From contig JANYDE010000084.1 of the NCBI GenBank assembly GCA_025359915.1, forward strand, positions 1 through 64,000: 64,000 nt of DNA. The letters are read 5' to 3'. The notes beneath the pieces were generated by a model, which was given only the letters and a program-made list of their open reading frames with translations, had not been told where the DNA came from and ran no database searches. A program made the position numbers and the translations under genes. Source of the DNA: Chamaesiphon sp. 336R_metabinner_41 (lineage in GTDB: Bacteria > Cyanobacteriota > Cyanobacteriia > Cyanobacteriales > Chamaesiphonaceae). Of this stretch, positions 8,565-16,628 are shown piece after piece; positions within the stretch are counted from its first letter, which is position 1; the number at the start of each line of letters is the position of its first letter.

Positions 8565-9044
8565 ATGGCATATTGGCTGACAATCGAACTCGAACAAGGT
8601 ACAATCGCGCCACTTCCTCGCACAATGGATGCTCAAGAAGAAGGGCTAGTCTATGGCACAACAGTACCACAATTACTCAGACAACTCGATCGAATCACCC
8701 AAAATTTGGGCGTAGAAGGAATCAACAACTTTATCCATAAAGATACCAGAGGATACAGTATGCTGCTTCAAGAAGCTGAAGCTGAAGGTAATGCTGTTTT
8801 AGCCTCGGCAATGCGGGCGGAAATTGCCACCATCGCCGAGCAACCTCGCTGGCACGAACCAACAGCAGCACGGCAGACTATCCATAGCTTGAAGGAGTTT
8901 CTAGCCACCAATCCACACATTCTACCAGGACAAGATCCTCAGGCTACCGCCAAGTGGACACTATGGGATCTCGAAGCATACGATCGCATTCTCACCGATC
9001 TCGAAGACCAAGGTGCGAAATTTGCCTTCGTCGAACGGAATTAG
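8565..9044 (+). CDS. conserved hypothetical cytosolic protein
   Basis: 159 residues from the ATG at 8565 (MAYWLTIELEQGTIAPLPRT). The frame is open from 8520, but the first 15 residues lack a hydrophobic signal and look spurious. The protein is acidic, soluble and largely helical, with a WTLWDLEAYDRILTDLEDQGAKF C-terminal stretch. I do not recognise a named domain. It converges with the HAD gene downstream across a 160-bp gap holding repeat elements. Confidence 0.55.
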   Translation: MAYWLTIELEQGTIAPLPRTMDAQEEGLVYGTTVPQLLRQLDRITQNLGVEGINNFIHKDTRGYSMLLQEAEAEGNAVLASAMRAEIATIAEQPRWHEPTAARQTIHSLKEFLATNPHILPGQDPQATAKWTLWDLEAYDRILTDLEDQGAKFAFVERN

Positions 9045-9118
9045 GCTAGATAGTTTTAGGCTTTAGGCTGCGAGTTTATAGAACCCATTTGAGATCTTGA
9101 TTAGATGCTACTGGAGGA

Positions 9119-9201
9119 GGGTGGGTTTTGTTTGATATCGAATAGTAATATTCTCGTTCCGAGAGGCTACGCCAACGACATTAGATTGCATAAACCCACC
9201 C
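9119..9201. repeat. inverted repeat element between convergent genes
   Basis: GGGTGGGTTT at 9119-9128 is exactly complementary to AAACCCACCC at 9192-9201. The 63-nt spacer contains a copy of the short interspersed repeat (9151-9178). The structure may be a small non-autonomous element or a bidirectional terminator between the convergent genes. Confidence 0.5.
9151..9178 (+). repeat. short interspersed repeat copy 2
   Basis: This copy matches 34779-34806 (TTCTCG..CCGAGAGGCT.CGCCAACGA) with three mismatches in 28 bases, showing that the element can extend upstream of the shorter core. It is intergenic and sits inside the larger inverted repeat. Confidence 0.55.
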
Positions 9202-9212
9202 CTACAGATTCC

Positions 9213-9980
9213 CTAACATGGTTGGAGCGAATTAATCCCGACTAGATAGTGAGCGGCGCAGAGTAAATCAGCTTTAACCAGTGTTGGTTGAAACTGACTG
9301 AGTTGGCGTTCGCTGCGAATACCGCAGGTGAGGGCAATAGTGGGAATTCCCATTGCTCTTCCAGCCAGAAGATCCGCTTCAGTATCGCCAATCATCCAAC
9401 TCCAGTCTGCATCCATCTGGGTGACATGATGCTCACGCATCGCCTTTTCTAGCAGTTGGGTTTTGACTTCGGCATAGTTTTGGTATGCGGCTTGACTATT
9501 GTCGGTACCGTAAATACCACTAAATAACTGTCTGAGTCCATATTGTTCTAGAATACGAATAGCTTCATCTCGATCGCGTAATGTGACCAAAATGAGCTTA
9601 CGTCCTTGAGATCTCAGTAAACCTAGTGCCCAAGTTACTCCAGGTTGAATTTTGTCTTGGTGAAGTAAGTCGGCAGAATTGACAATTTCCATCACCCGTT
9701 GGAGGAAAAAATCCATCTGTTCATCGCCTAATCCAGACTGACGAGCTATTTCTCGATCTGGAACACGATTTTGTTTCATTTGCCAAAACTGGGCTTTGGT
9801 TAAAACTGAGAGCTGAGTCTGATGAGATGGTGGGGTTGATAATTCGCGGTAAAATTCGGCAGTATCAGTCAAAGCTTGATGATAAGTACTGTAATATCGA
9901 TCGGATACATCGACGATCGGACCATCAAAGTCACAGAATACGGTAATCGGTTTGGGAAAGTGACGGGAGAAACCTGGCAT
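9213..9980 (-). CDS. HAD-superfamily hydrolase (phosphoglycolate-phosphatase-like)
   Basis: About 255 residues from Met at 9980 (MPGFSRHFPKP). An upstream ATG at 10052 adds 24 unlikely residues. HAD motif I is FCDFDGPIVD with both nucleophile and acid/base Asp; motif II lies in LILVTLRDRDEA; motif III/IV is WMIGDTEADLLAGRAMG. The long helical cap between motifs I and II gives a C1-cap phosphatase. The likely substrate is a small phosphate ester such as phosphoglycolate, but that is not readable from sequence. Monocistronic, next to ribD on the opposite strand. Confidence 0.8.
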   Translation of the reverse strand: MPGFSRHFPKPITVFCDFDGPIVDVSDRYYSTYHQALTDTAEFYRELSTPPSHQTQLSVLTKAQFWQMKQNRVPDREIARQSGLGDEQMDFFLQRVMEIVNSADLLHQDKIQPGVTWALGLLRSQGRKLILVTLRDRDEAIRILEQYGLRQLFSGIYGTDNSQAAYQNYAEVKTQLLEKAMREHHVTQMDADWSWMIGDTEADLLAGRAMGIPTIALTCGIRSERQLSQFQPTLVKADLLCAAHYLVGINSLQPC

Positions 9981-10206
9981 AAGTTTTATATTACCAGAAG
10001 GATTTGCGACGCAATATTTCTTAACAATAACAGCTTCTTGATAAGTTGTCATTGGTGTTGGTGCGATCTAATTATCAGTAAAAGTTATATTAGTAAATAG
10101 GGGATAAAGAATCGACGATAGTGAATTAATGACGTGGATGGGCAGATCGTCGATCGCAAACATCCGATCCCCGCGAATAGGTACATATCACTATTTCTTA
10201 TTTCTT

Positions 10207-11307
10207 ATGCCCAATTTAATAAAATCTACAGAATTCGATCGACGGATGATGCAGCGATGTGTAGATCTTGCCAAAAAAGGTTGGGGTAAAACAGCACCAA
10301 ATCCTCTGGTAGGTGCGGTAATTGTCAAAGACGGCGAAATTGTGGGCGAGGGTTTCCATCCTGGTGCAGGACAACCTCACGCAGAAGTATTCGCCTTGCG
10401 GGAAGCGGGCGAGCAGGCGGCTGGAGCGACGATTTATGTCAGTCTTGAGCCGTGCAATCATTATGGCAGAACGCCACCCTGTGCGGCGGCTCTGGTGGCG
10501 GCTGGGGTGAAGAAGGTAGTGGTGGGAATGGTAGATCCAAATCCGCTGGTGGCGGGTGGGGGAATTAAGACGCTGGAGCAAGCGGGAATTGAGGTAGTTG
10601 TTGGGGTGGAGACTGCTCTGTGCGAGGAGTTGAACGAGGGATTTATTCAGCGGATTGTCCATCATCGTCCGTTGGGGATCTTAAAATATGCGATGACGCT
10701 GGATGGTAAAATCGCTACTGATAGCGGACATAGTACTTGGGTAAGTAGTGAGACTTCTCGCCAATATGTTCACCATCTACGCGCAGGTTGTGATGCGGTG
10801 ATTATCGGCGGAAATACATTACGCAAGGATAATCCCCATCTGACTAGTCATCATTCCGATACACCCAATCCATTGCGGGTAGTAATGAGTCGAAATTTGG
10901 AGGTACCAGCGAATGCTATTTTGTGGGATATCAGTGTGGCTCCTACCTTAGTCGTTACCACCACAGGCGCGAATCCACGGCTACGAGACTTATTGATCGA
11001 TCGAGGTGTGGAGGTGTTAGAGTTGGATACACTCGGCCCTAAGCTAGTGATGCAGCATTTATTCGATCGCGGCTTTCTCTCAGTACTATGGGAATGTGGG
11101 GGTACTTTAGCGGCGAGTGCGATTGCTGATGGTGCTATTCAGAAAGTATTAGCTTTTATCGCTCCCAAAATTGTGGGAGGAGTTTTTGCGCCTTCGCCAG
11201 TTGGGGATATGAATATTCGATCGATGACAGATGCTCTAGTATTAGAACGAGTGAGTTATCGACAAATAGGCATAGACATCCTCATTCAAGGGTATTTAGG
11301 TAGTTGA
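10207..11307 (+). CDS. ribD: bifunctional riboflavin deaminase/reductase
   Basis: RibD deaminates and then reduces the pyrimidine intermediate in riboflavin synthesis. The N-terminal deaminase holds the zinc motifs PHAEVFALREAG and EPCNHYGRTPPC; the C-terminal reductase has GILKYAMTLDGKIAT, AVIIGGNTLRKDNP and LWECGGTLAASAI. I start at ATG 10207 (MPNLIKSTEFDRRMMQRCVDLA), which fits the family; the frame extends upstream to 10129 without conservation. Its last codons and stop are formed by the beginning of a GTTGATA heptamer array, so the original C terminus may have been slightly altered. Confidence 0.9.
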   Translation: MPNLIKSTEFDRRMMQRCVDLAKKGWGKTAPNPLVGAVIVKDGEIVGEGFHPGAGQPHAEVFALREAGEQAAGATIYVSLEPCNHYGRTPPCAAALVAAGVKKVVVGMVDPNPLVAGGGIKTLEQAGIEVVVGVETALCEELNEGFIQRIVHHRPLGILKYAMTLDGKIATDSGHSTWVSSETSRQYVHHLRAGCDAVIIGGNTLRKDNPHLTSHHSDTPNPLRVVMSRNLEVPANAILWDISVAPTLVVTTTGANPRLRDLLIDRGVEVLELDTLGPKLVMQHLFDRGFLSVLWECGGTLAASAIADGAIQKVLAFIAPKIVGGVFAPSPVGDMNIRSMTDALVLERVSYRQIGIDILIQGYLGS

Positions 11308-11337
11308 TAGTTGATAGTTGATAGTTGATAGTTGATA
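11303..11337 (+). repeat. heptamer array GTTGATA x5 (left arm)
   Basis: Five tandem copies of GTTGATA begin inside the final ribD codons. The same unit in inverted orientation (TATCAAC) lies at 11699-11726, so the two arrays bracket the four-helix-bundle gene. Confidence 0.85.
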
Positions 11338-11340
11338 GTG

Positions 11341-11691
11341 TTAACTTTGCTTAGATGTTTTGATGATAGAGGTTAGTAACTTGATTAACTCTTCTACATC
11401 TGTATGTATAGATGCATAACTTTTTTGTTCTATATATTCAGAATGAAACAGAAAATCTAACCAATATTCTGCTTCTTTGGCTTCTTTGAGAGCAATTGCA
11501 AGCTTATGAATAAAATCAGCCTTACTTTCACCCTGTTCAGCTTCTCTAATCATTGCACCAACTGCTGTTCCACTTCTGAGGACTTGCTTGCTTAGAACAT
11601 ATTCTCTTTTCTCTTCCACCAGATACTTATACAGTTTTATTATTCGCAATGCAAAAGAGAATGATTTATCCCTGACAATATGTTTACTCAT
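11341..11691 (-). CDS. four-helix bundle protein (23S rRNA intervening sequence/bAvd-like family)
   Basis: 116 residues, all helical, with the family pattern DKSFSFALRIIKLYKYLVEEKREYVLSKQVLRSGTAVGAMIREAE, KADFIHKLAIALKEAKEAEYWLDFL and a last helix ending in lysines. Proteins of this type are encoded in 23S rRNA intervening sequences and many genomic islands, and are related to the Avd accessory protein of diversity-generating retroelements; no reverse transcriptase is nearby. The gene sits tightly between inverted GTTGATA/TATCAAC arrays and between the stop codons of ribD and the PIN/TRAM gene. This looks like a moved cassette. Molecular function is unknown. Confidence 0.8.
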   Translation of the reverse strand: MSKHIVRDKSFSFALRIIKLYKYLVEEKREYVLSKQVLRSGTAVGAMIREAEQGESKADFIHKLAIALKEAKEAEYWLDFLFHSEYIEQKSYASIHTDVEELIKLLTSIIKTSKQS

Positions 11692-11698
11692 AGCTAAC

Positions 11699-11726
11699 TA
11701 TCAACTATCAACTATCAACTATCAAC
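11699..11726 (+). repeat. heptamer array TATCAAC x4 (right arm)
   Basis: Four tandem TATCAAC units, the reverse complement of the left array, lie between the start codon of the four-helix-bundle gene and the stop codon of the PIN/TRAM gene. Confidence 0.85.
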
Positions 11727-11730
11727 TAAT

Positions 11731-12816
11731 CTACGCCATCATAGAAGCGTAAGGGCGTGCAAAAATCATACGTCCAGCAGAAGTTTGGATGGCAGAGGTG
11801 ACGATAATTTTTAGATCTACACCAACGTGTTTGCGACCTTCTTCTACGACTACCATCGTACCATCATCTAGATAACCGATTCCTTGGGCGGCTTCCTTAC
11901 CGTCTTTAATAATTTTTATTTCGAGACAGTCACCAGGTAGATAAATCGGACGCACCGCGTGAGCTAAATCGTTGACATTTAACACCGAAACTTCTTGAAG
12001 CTTGGCGACTTTGCTCAGATTATAATCATTCGTGAGTAAGGTTGCGTTGATTTCACTCGAAAAGTGAACTAATTTGGCATCAACAGTAGTAATATCTTGA
12101 TAGTCGATCGGGTGAATGATAATCCGATCGGGAAAACCATCTTTCATCCGATTTAGAATATCCAATCCCCTACGCCCACGACTGCGTTTCATATCATTAG
12201 CTGCATCGGCTAATGTCTGCAACTCCTGGATCACAAACTGAGGAACTAAAATTTGTCCTTCGACGAATCCAGTATTTAATAACTCTTCAATCCGCCCATC
12301 GATGATACAACTAGTATCGATGACTTTCGGCGCGATCGCTTTTAAAGTTCCTTCCGCCACCAACATTGTTTCGACATTTTGGGGATTGAGCAAGCGTAAA
12401 AATGCCCCACCATGAGTATCAGCTAAGGTGACACCCAAATAGCAAAACATCACACTTCCCAAAATTGCCAATAGGGGTTTAAGAAATGTAAACTCCAACG
12501 GCATCGGCAACAGAAACACTGGTGCTAACATCAAATTGGCAATCAATAACCCGATGACTAAACCAACAGCCCTGGTTAATAGTACATCTACAGGTAACTC
12601 CCGCACTTGGGATTCCAATCTGCGGTAAGCAGTCTTGATCGCAAACCCGACGATGCCGCCGAATACTGCTGCACCCCCAGCGGAGACAATCCTTAACCCT
12701 TCCTGATTGGTGACTTGTGCCAACATCTCACTGGGTAATATATCCACGATATCATAGCCAATCCCTGCCGCTGCGAGGATTAGTAGGAGGATAATTGTAA
12801 AGTCGAGCATGGGCAA
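11731..12816 (-). CDS. PIN/TRAM-domain membrane protein
   Basis: 361 residues. N-terminal hydrophobic segments (DFTIILLLILAAAGIGY and others to about residue 140) anchor the protein. A PIN nuclease-like domain follows, with VIDTSCIIDGRIEELL and ATLLTNDYNLSKVA contributing the acidic residues, then a C-terminal TRAM domain (LEIKIIKDGKEAAQGIGYLDDGTMVVVEEGRK) that probably binds RNA. This arrangement matches the YacL/PIN-TRAM family. A role in RNA processing at the membrane is inferred from domains. Either the start at 12816 or Met3 at 12810 is possible. Confidence 0.85.
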   Translation of the reverse strand: MPMLDFTIILLLILAAAGIGYDIVDILPSEMLAQVTNQEGLRIVSAGGAAVFGGIVGFAIKTAYRRLESQVRELPVDVLLTRAVGLVIGLLIANLMLAPVFLLPMPLEFTFLKPLLAILGSVMFCYLGVTLADTHGGAFLRLLNPQNVETMLVAEGTLKAIAPKVIDTSCIIDGRIEELLNTGFVEGQILVPQFVIQELQTLADAANDMKRSRGRRGLDILNRMKDGFPDRIIIHPIDYQDITTVDAKLVHFSSEINATLLTNDYNLSKVAKLQEVSVLNVNDLAHAVRPIYLPGDCLEIKIIKDGKEAAQGIGYLDDGTMVVVEEGRKHVGVDLKIIVTSAIQTSAGRMIFARPYASMMA

Positions 12817-12916
12817 GCTTCCGATCGAGTTGAGTATGAGTAGATCTCTCTATAGCTATTATATCCGGTGCCAATCGGTTATTTTAAGTATCGACTCTAG
12901 ACTTAACGATCGAGAA

Positions 12917-12986
12917 GATGGGAGATGGGAGATGGGAGATGGGAGATGGGTAGATAATCATTATCAAGGAGCTATCAACTATCAAC
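12917..12986. repeat. heptamer arrays GATGGGA (about 5 copies) and TATCAAC (2 copies)
   Basis: The gap between the DUF3288-like gene and the PIN/TRAM gene holds nearly five GATGGGA units at 12917-12950 and two TATCAAC units at 12973-12986. The second array runs into the stop codon of the downstream-facing gene, as at the ribD end. Confidence 0.8.
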
Positions 12987-13288
12987 TAATTCCAGTCTTC
13001 TTGCTCTTGATATTTTTTTGCTTTGACTTGATAGACTTGCTCGGTGCTATGTAAGGCGCGAGTTTTGGCGAATAATTGTTCTTCTGTCAAATGCCATTCC
13101 AGTAATAATCGATCGAGATTTTCCTGAATATCAGTAGCACCAGGAAAGCCATTGTAGCGAATTCTCAGTCTGGCAAGTTCTGATAGAGCCATCGCTTCAT
13201 GAGGATCGCTTTCTAATAATAGATCGACAATGGCTCGATCGATCTTCTCTTGCGGATGTCTTTGCGGTAGTCTACTCTGTTCTGCCAT
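12986..13288 (-). CDS. DUF3288-like cyanobacterial protein
   Basis: 100 residues, soluble. The conserved pattern is HPQEKIDRAIVDLLLE, LSELARLRIRYNGFPGATDIQENLDRLLLEW and LTEEQLFAKTRALH, ending in EDW. I recall this as the cyanobacterial DUF3288 family, whose function is unknown. The ATG at 13288 is the natural start. A heptamer array abuts its stop codon. It is divergent from the antiporter gene. Confidence 0.65.
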   Translation of the reverse strand: MAEQSRLPQRHPQEKIDRAIVDLLLESDPHEAMALSELARLRIRYNGFPGATDIQENLDRLLLEWHLTEEQLFAKTRALHSTEQVYQVKAKKYQEQEDWN

Positions 13289-13374
13289 AGGATTAGGTTT
13301 TAGGTTTTAACTATCGATCGATGTTAGAAATGAAAGATAGACATTTGAATATTTTACGTCTTAATAGCTAGCCC

Positions 13375-14742
13375 ATGCTTTCGTTAACATCTCATTTTGG
13401 ACTATTTACACCGATACCGATTCTGGCTGTCGTTGAAGCTGAAAATGCGCCGATTCTACTGACAGGAGTACTCCTGAGCCTCGTGATAATTTACCTAGCT
13501 AGCAAAATCGGCGGAGAGGTTTCCCAAAAATTAAATTTACCGCCCGTTTTAGGTGAATTAGTTGGTGGGGTAATTGTCGGGGTATCTGCTTTGCACCTAA
13601 TTGTGTTTGCTGACAGCGGTTTACCCGTAACTGATTCTGGTGTGATGTCGGTAATGCAATGGATTTATCACATTTCCCCTGTCGCGCTGAATAATGTGTT
13701 TGAATCTCAGAGCGAAGTTATCTCAGTATTATCAGAATTAGGCGTAATTATTCTGTTATTTGAGATTGGGTTAGAGTGCGATTTGCGCCAACTCAAAGAG
13801 GTAGGTGTACAAGCTGTTGTTGTCGCTTGTGTGGGAGTTGCTGCACCTTTCGCCGCAGGTACAATTGGATTGATGACAATCTTTCATGTAGCTGCAATTC
13901 CAGCCATTTTTGCCGGAGCTGCACTGACTGCAACTAGTATTGGAATTACGTCTAAAGTATTGGCAGAATTAGGACAACTTAAATCGAAAGAAGGTCAAAT
14001 TATCGTCGGTGCGGCGGTGATTGATGATGTACTAGGAATTATTGTGTTAGCTGTTGTTGCGAGTTTAGCGAAAACTGGAGAAGTTGATGTTAGTAACGTT
14101 GTTTCTCTAATTATCAGCGCGACAGTCTTCTTAATTGGTTCTGTTCTATTGGGTGGTGTTTTCAACCGAGGATTTGTTTTAGTTGTCGAAGGACTAAAGA
14201 CTCGCGGTAATATTGTGATTCCGGCATTTATCTTTGCTTTCTTCATGGCATTCTTAGGGAATGCAATTCACCTCGAAGCAATTCTTGGAGCGTTTGCGGC
14301 TGGATTGGTATTAGATGAAACTGATACTCGAAATGAACTAGACGAATTGATCAAACCAGTCGCCGATTTACTCGTGCCAATTTTCTTTGTGACAGTCGGG
14401 GCGAGAGCAGATTTAGGCGTATTAAATCCAGCAGTTGCGGCAAATCAGAGTGGATTAATAATTGCTATATTTTTGATTGCGATCGCAATTATTGGTAAAC
14501 TAATAACAGGATGGGTCGTATTCGGACAACCAGGAATAAATCGTCTGGCGATTGGAGTTGGGATGATTCCCCGTGGTGAAGTGGGATTAGTATTTGCAGG
14601 CATCGGTTCGGCTAGTGGGGCGATCGATAAACCCTTAGAAGTTGCGATCATTGTCATGGTAATTCTCACCACATTTTTAGCTCCACCATTTTTACGAATT
14701 GCATTCGATCGATCTACAGATTCACTTCCTGAAATAGAGTAA
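13375..14742 (+). CDS. Na+/H+ antiporter of the CPA2 family, NhaS3-like
   Basis: 455 residues with 12 or so membrane segments. The ion-binding acidic pair is in VGAAVIDDVLGIIVLAVVA; other CPA2 hallmarks are LPPVLGELVGGVIVG near residue 55, LGAFAAGLVLDE and RGEVGLVFAGIG. There is no TrkA regulatory domain. It resembles cyanobacterial NhaS3, which serves ion balance in thylakoid or plasma membrane; assignment to NhaS3 itself needs a phylogeny. Followed after 6 bp by a GFA-family gene on the same strand. Confidence 0.8.
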   Translation: MLSLTSHFGLFTPIPILAVVEAENAPILLTGVLLSLVIIYLASKIGGEVSQKLNLPPVLGELVGGVIVGVSALHLIVFADSGLPVTDSGVMSVMQWIYHISPVALNNVFESQSEVISVLSELGVIILLFEIGLECDLRQLKEVGVQAVVVACVGVAAPFAAGTIGLMTIFHVAAIPAIFAGAALTATSIGITSKVLAELGQLKSKEGQIIVGAAVIDDVLGIIVLAVVASLAKTGEVDVSNVVSLIISATVFLIGSVLLGGVFNRGFVLVVEGLKTRGNIVIPAFIFAFFMAFLGNAIHLEAILGAFAAGLVLDETDTRNELDELIKPVADLLVPIFFVTVGARADLGVLNPAVAANQSGLIIAIFLIAIAIIGKLITGWVVFGQPGINRLAIGVGMIPRGEVGLVFAGIGSASGAIDKPLEVAIIVMVILTTFLAPPFLRIAFDRSTDSLPEIE

Positions 14743-14748
14743 CTAACC

Positions 14749-15138
14749 GTGAATCAATTAACAACATATACTGGTGGCTGTCACTGCGGAGCCGTTCGAT
14801 ATCAAGTCCAAATAGAAAAACTTGAAGCAGTTGAATGTAATTGCTCAATCTGTTACAAGAAAGGATTTATTCATCTGATCGTTCCCGAATCTCGATTTAC
14901 CTTACTTCAAGGACAAGATTCACTGAGTACTTATACCTTCAATACAGGTATTGCTAAACATCATTTTTGCCGCAATTGTGGAATTCATGCTTTTTATCGT
15001 CCGAGATCGCATCCAGACGGATATGATATTAATCTTCGCTGTTTAGATGGAGATCCAATCGAACAATTTCAGATTACTTCCTTTGATGGTAAACATTGGG
15101 AAGAACAAATAAATCAAATTCAAAACAAATATAGTTAA
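14749..15138 (+). CDS. GFA/CENP-V-fold zinc protein
   Basis: 129 residues from GTG 14749. Zinc-binding cysteines fit the GFA fold: GGCHCGAVRYQV, VECNCSICYKKG and HHFCRNCGIHAFYRPRS. The family is named for glutathione-dependent formaldehyde activation, but most members lack a tested activity. It lies 6 bp after the antiporter stop and 27 bp before dusA, so the three are probably co-transcribed. Confidence 0.8.
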   Translation: MNQLTTYTGGCHCGAVRYQVQIEKLEAVECNCSICYKKGFIHLIVPESRFTLLQGQDSLSTYTFNTGIAKHHFCRNCGIHAFYRPRSHPDGYDINLRCLDGDPIEQFQITSFDGKHWEEQINQIQNKYS

Positions 15139-15165
15139 GCTGTATTAATCGAACCCAATCAAATA

Positions 15166-16170
15166 ATGATAGCAGTTAGTCCCGAATTAACAATTAATAA
15201 ATCTAGTGTAGAGATACATCGTCTAAGTGTAGCTCCAATGATGGATCGAACCGATCGACATTGCCGTTATTTCCTGCGCCAAATTAGTCGCCGTACCTTG
15301 CTATACACCGAAATGGTAACAAGCATGGCAATTTTACATGGAGACAAACAGAAACTCTTAGGATGCGACAAATTAGAACATCCATTATCATTGCAAATCG
15401 GTGGTGATAATCCTAACGACTTAGCTAAATGCGCCCAAATTGCTGAAGAATTTGGCTATGATGAAATCAACCTTAACGTTGGATGTCCGAGTAGTCGCGT
15501 TCAAAGTGGGAACTTCGGAGCCTGTCTGATGCTCCAACCCGAACACGTCGCCGAATGTATCGCCGCGATGATCGGGGCGACAAAACTCCCCGTCACCATC
15601 AAACATCGCATCGGCGTAGATGAAGTCGATAGTTACGAAGATCTGGTGAAATTTGTATCGATCGTTTCCCAGACAGGCTGTCAACGCTTCTCCGTTCATG
15701 CCCGCAAAGCCTGGTTACAGGGCTTGAGTCCCAAAGAAAACAGAGAAGTACCTCCCCTGCGATATGAGGACGTACACCGCCTTAAAAGCGATTTTCCCCA
15801 ACTCTCGATCGAGATTAATGGGGGCTTTACTAGCCTAGAACAAGTCCAAACCCAACTAAAAGTCGTCGATGCGGTAATGATTGGGAGAGCCATATATGAC
15901 AACCCCTATCTTCTCGCACTCGCAGATAATGAAATATATGGCGAATCAACCTCACCCCCCAGCCGACATCAAATCGCTACCGCCATGCTTCCCTACATCG
16001 ATAATTGGGTGAGTCAAGGCGGAAGACTAAACAGCATCACCCGCCATATGTTGCAACTATTTCACGGACAGCCAGGTAGTCGAGTTTGGCGACGATTAAT
16101 CACCGAGCAATCAGTTTTACCAGGCGCGGGAGTAAATGTGGTGGCGCAAGCATTGGCGGAAATACTATGA
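15166..16170 (+). CDS. dusA: tRNA-dihydrouridine synthase A
   Basis: 334 residues. DusA reduces U20/U20a in the D-loop of tRNA using FMN and NADPH. Signatures are LSVAPMMDRTDRHCRYFLRQ at the N terminus (DusA-specific), INLNVGCPSSRVQSGNFGACLM with the catalytic Cys, and the FMN phosphate loop around INGGFTSLEQ and MIGRAIYDNPYLL. The C-terminal helical domain with RHMLQLFHGQPGSRVWRR is typical. A heptamer array begins two bases after the stop codon. Confidence 0.92.
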   Translation: MIAVSPELTINKSSVEIHRLSVAPMMDRTDRHCRYFLRQISRRTLLYTEMVTSMAILHGDKQKLLGCDKLEHPLSLQIGGDNPNDLAKCAQIAEEFGYDEINLNVGCPSSRVQSGNFGACLMLQPEHVAECIAAMIGATKLPVTIKHRIGVDEVDSYEDLVKFVSIVSQTGCQRFSVHARKAWLQGLSPKENREVPPLRYEDVHRLKSDFPQLSIEINGGFTSLEQVQTQLKVVDAVMIGRAIYDNPYLLALADNEIYGESTSPPSRHQIATAMLPYIDNWVSQGGRLNSITRHMLQLFHGQPGSRVWRRLITEQSVLPGAGVNVVAQALAEIL

Positions 16171-16172
16171 TT

Positions 16173-16200
16173 AAGTAATAAGTAATAAGTAATAAGTAAT
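16173..16200 (+). repeat. heptamer array AAGTAAT x4
   Basis: Four perfect AAGTAAT units fill the space between the dusA stop and the start of a 45-residue gene. The array would form the 5' leader or spacer of that gene. Confidence 0.85.
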
Positions 16201-16203
16201 AAT

Positions 16204-16341
16204 ATGACGATCGATCTTCCACCTAATCAGCCGCCAGTTAACGAATCAAAAGAAGAGCCAATTCTTTGTCCTTACTGTAAACGTACTGCGACTAACGGAA
16301 TTAAATGCAAGGGGATTTGTGTGGCTGAAAGTGATTATTGA
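16204..16341 (+). CDS. small Cys-rich protein, 45 residues
   Basis: A short frame from ATG 16204 to TGA 16339-16341. After a Pro-rich N terminus (LPPNQPPVNESKEE) it has CPYCKRTATNGIKCKGIC, a four-cysteine CxxC...CxxxC pattern suited to one metal ion, and ends VAESDY. I believe similar small proteins occur in other cyanobacteria next to dusA-like genes, but I cannot verify that here. Function unknown; the pattern suggests a mini zinc ribbon. Confidence 0.6.
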   Translation: MTIDLPPNQPPVNESKEEPILCPYCKRTATNGIKCKGICVAESDY

Positions 16342-16385
16342 TGTTGAATCTCGATCAATTGGGGTATGCCCATTAAAAAATAAAA

Positions 16386-16402
16386 TGTATCGCTACGATA
16401 CA
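16386..16402 (-). terminator. hairpin with U-run, probably bidirectional
   Basis: TGTATCG-CTA-CGATACA forms a perfect 7-bp stem with a 3-nt loop. On the minus strand it is followed by TTTTATTTTTT, a good intrinsic terminator for the kinase gene ending at 16629; on the plus strand CTTTATT follows. The rest of 16342-16628 shows no gene that I can support. Confidence 0.55.
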
Positions 16403-16628
16403 CTTTATTGAAGACCAGCTTAAAAAACATAGCCAGAGAGCCTGCTATTTTCGCTCATAACCGACTATCGTTCCACTAAATGATAAATAGACCAAAAAAT
16501 TAGCGAACACAAGTTATAGACAATCGCAAAAAACATTCAAATAATAGATACCCATCACCGCTCAAGTGTCAGCGATAGAATAAGAAAGTAGATTAGATTT
16601 GTCGCTCCATATTAACCTTCAAGCTAGT

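Noticed and set aside
9045-9212. tRNA or structured RNA suggested by long complementary arms
   Set aside because: No cloverleaf, anticodon arm or T-loop consensus; the arms match an inverted repeat element with an embedded short repeat.
10129-10206. Upstream extension of ribD
   Set aside because: The 26 extra residues are unlike RibD N termini; Met at 10207 fits the family.
10216-10665. 149-residue frame on the minus strand inside ribD
   Set aside because: It lies opposite the conserved deaminase domain, has no recognisable motif and is rich in His/Arg/Ser as expected of an antisense shadow.
11341-11691. Diversity-generating retroelement accessory gene (avd)
   Set aside because: No reverse transcriptase, template repeat or variable repeat lies nearby, so only the wider four-helix-bundle family is assigned.
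16342-16628. Hidden gene in the dusA-kinase gap
   Set aside because: Only a hairpin was found; frames are short, AT-rich and without domain features.
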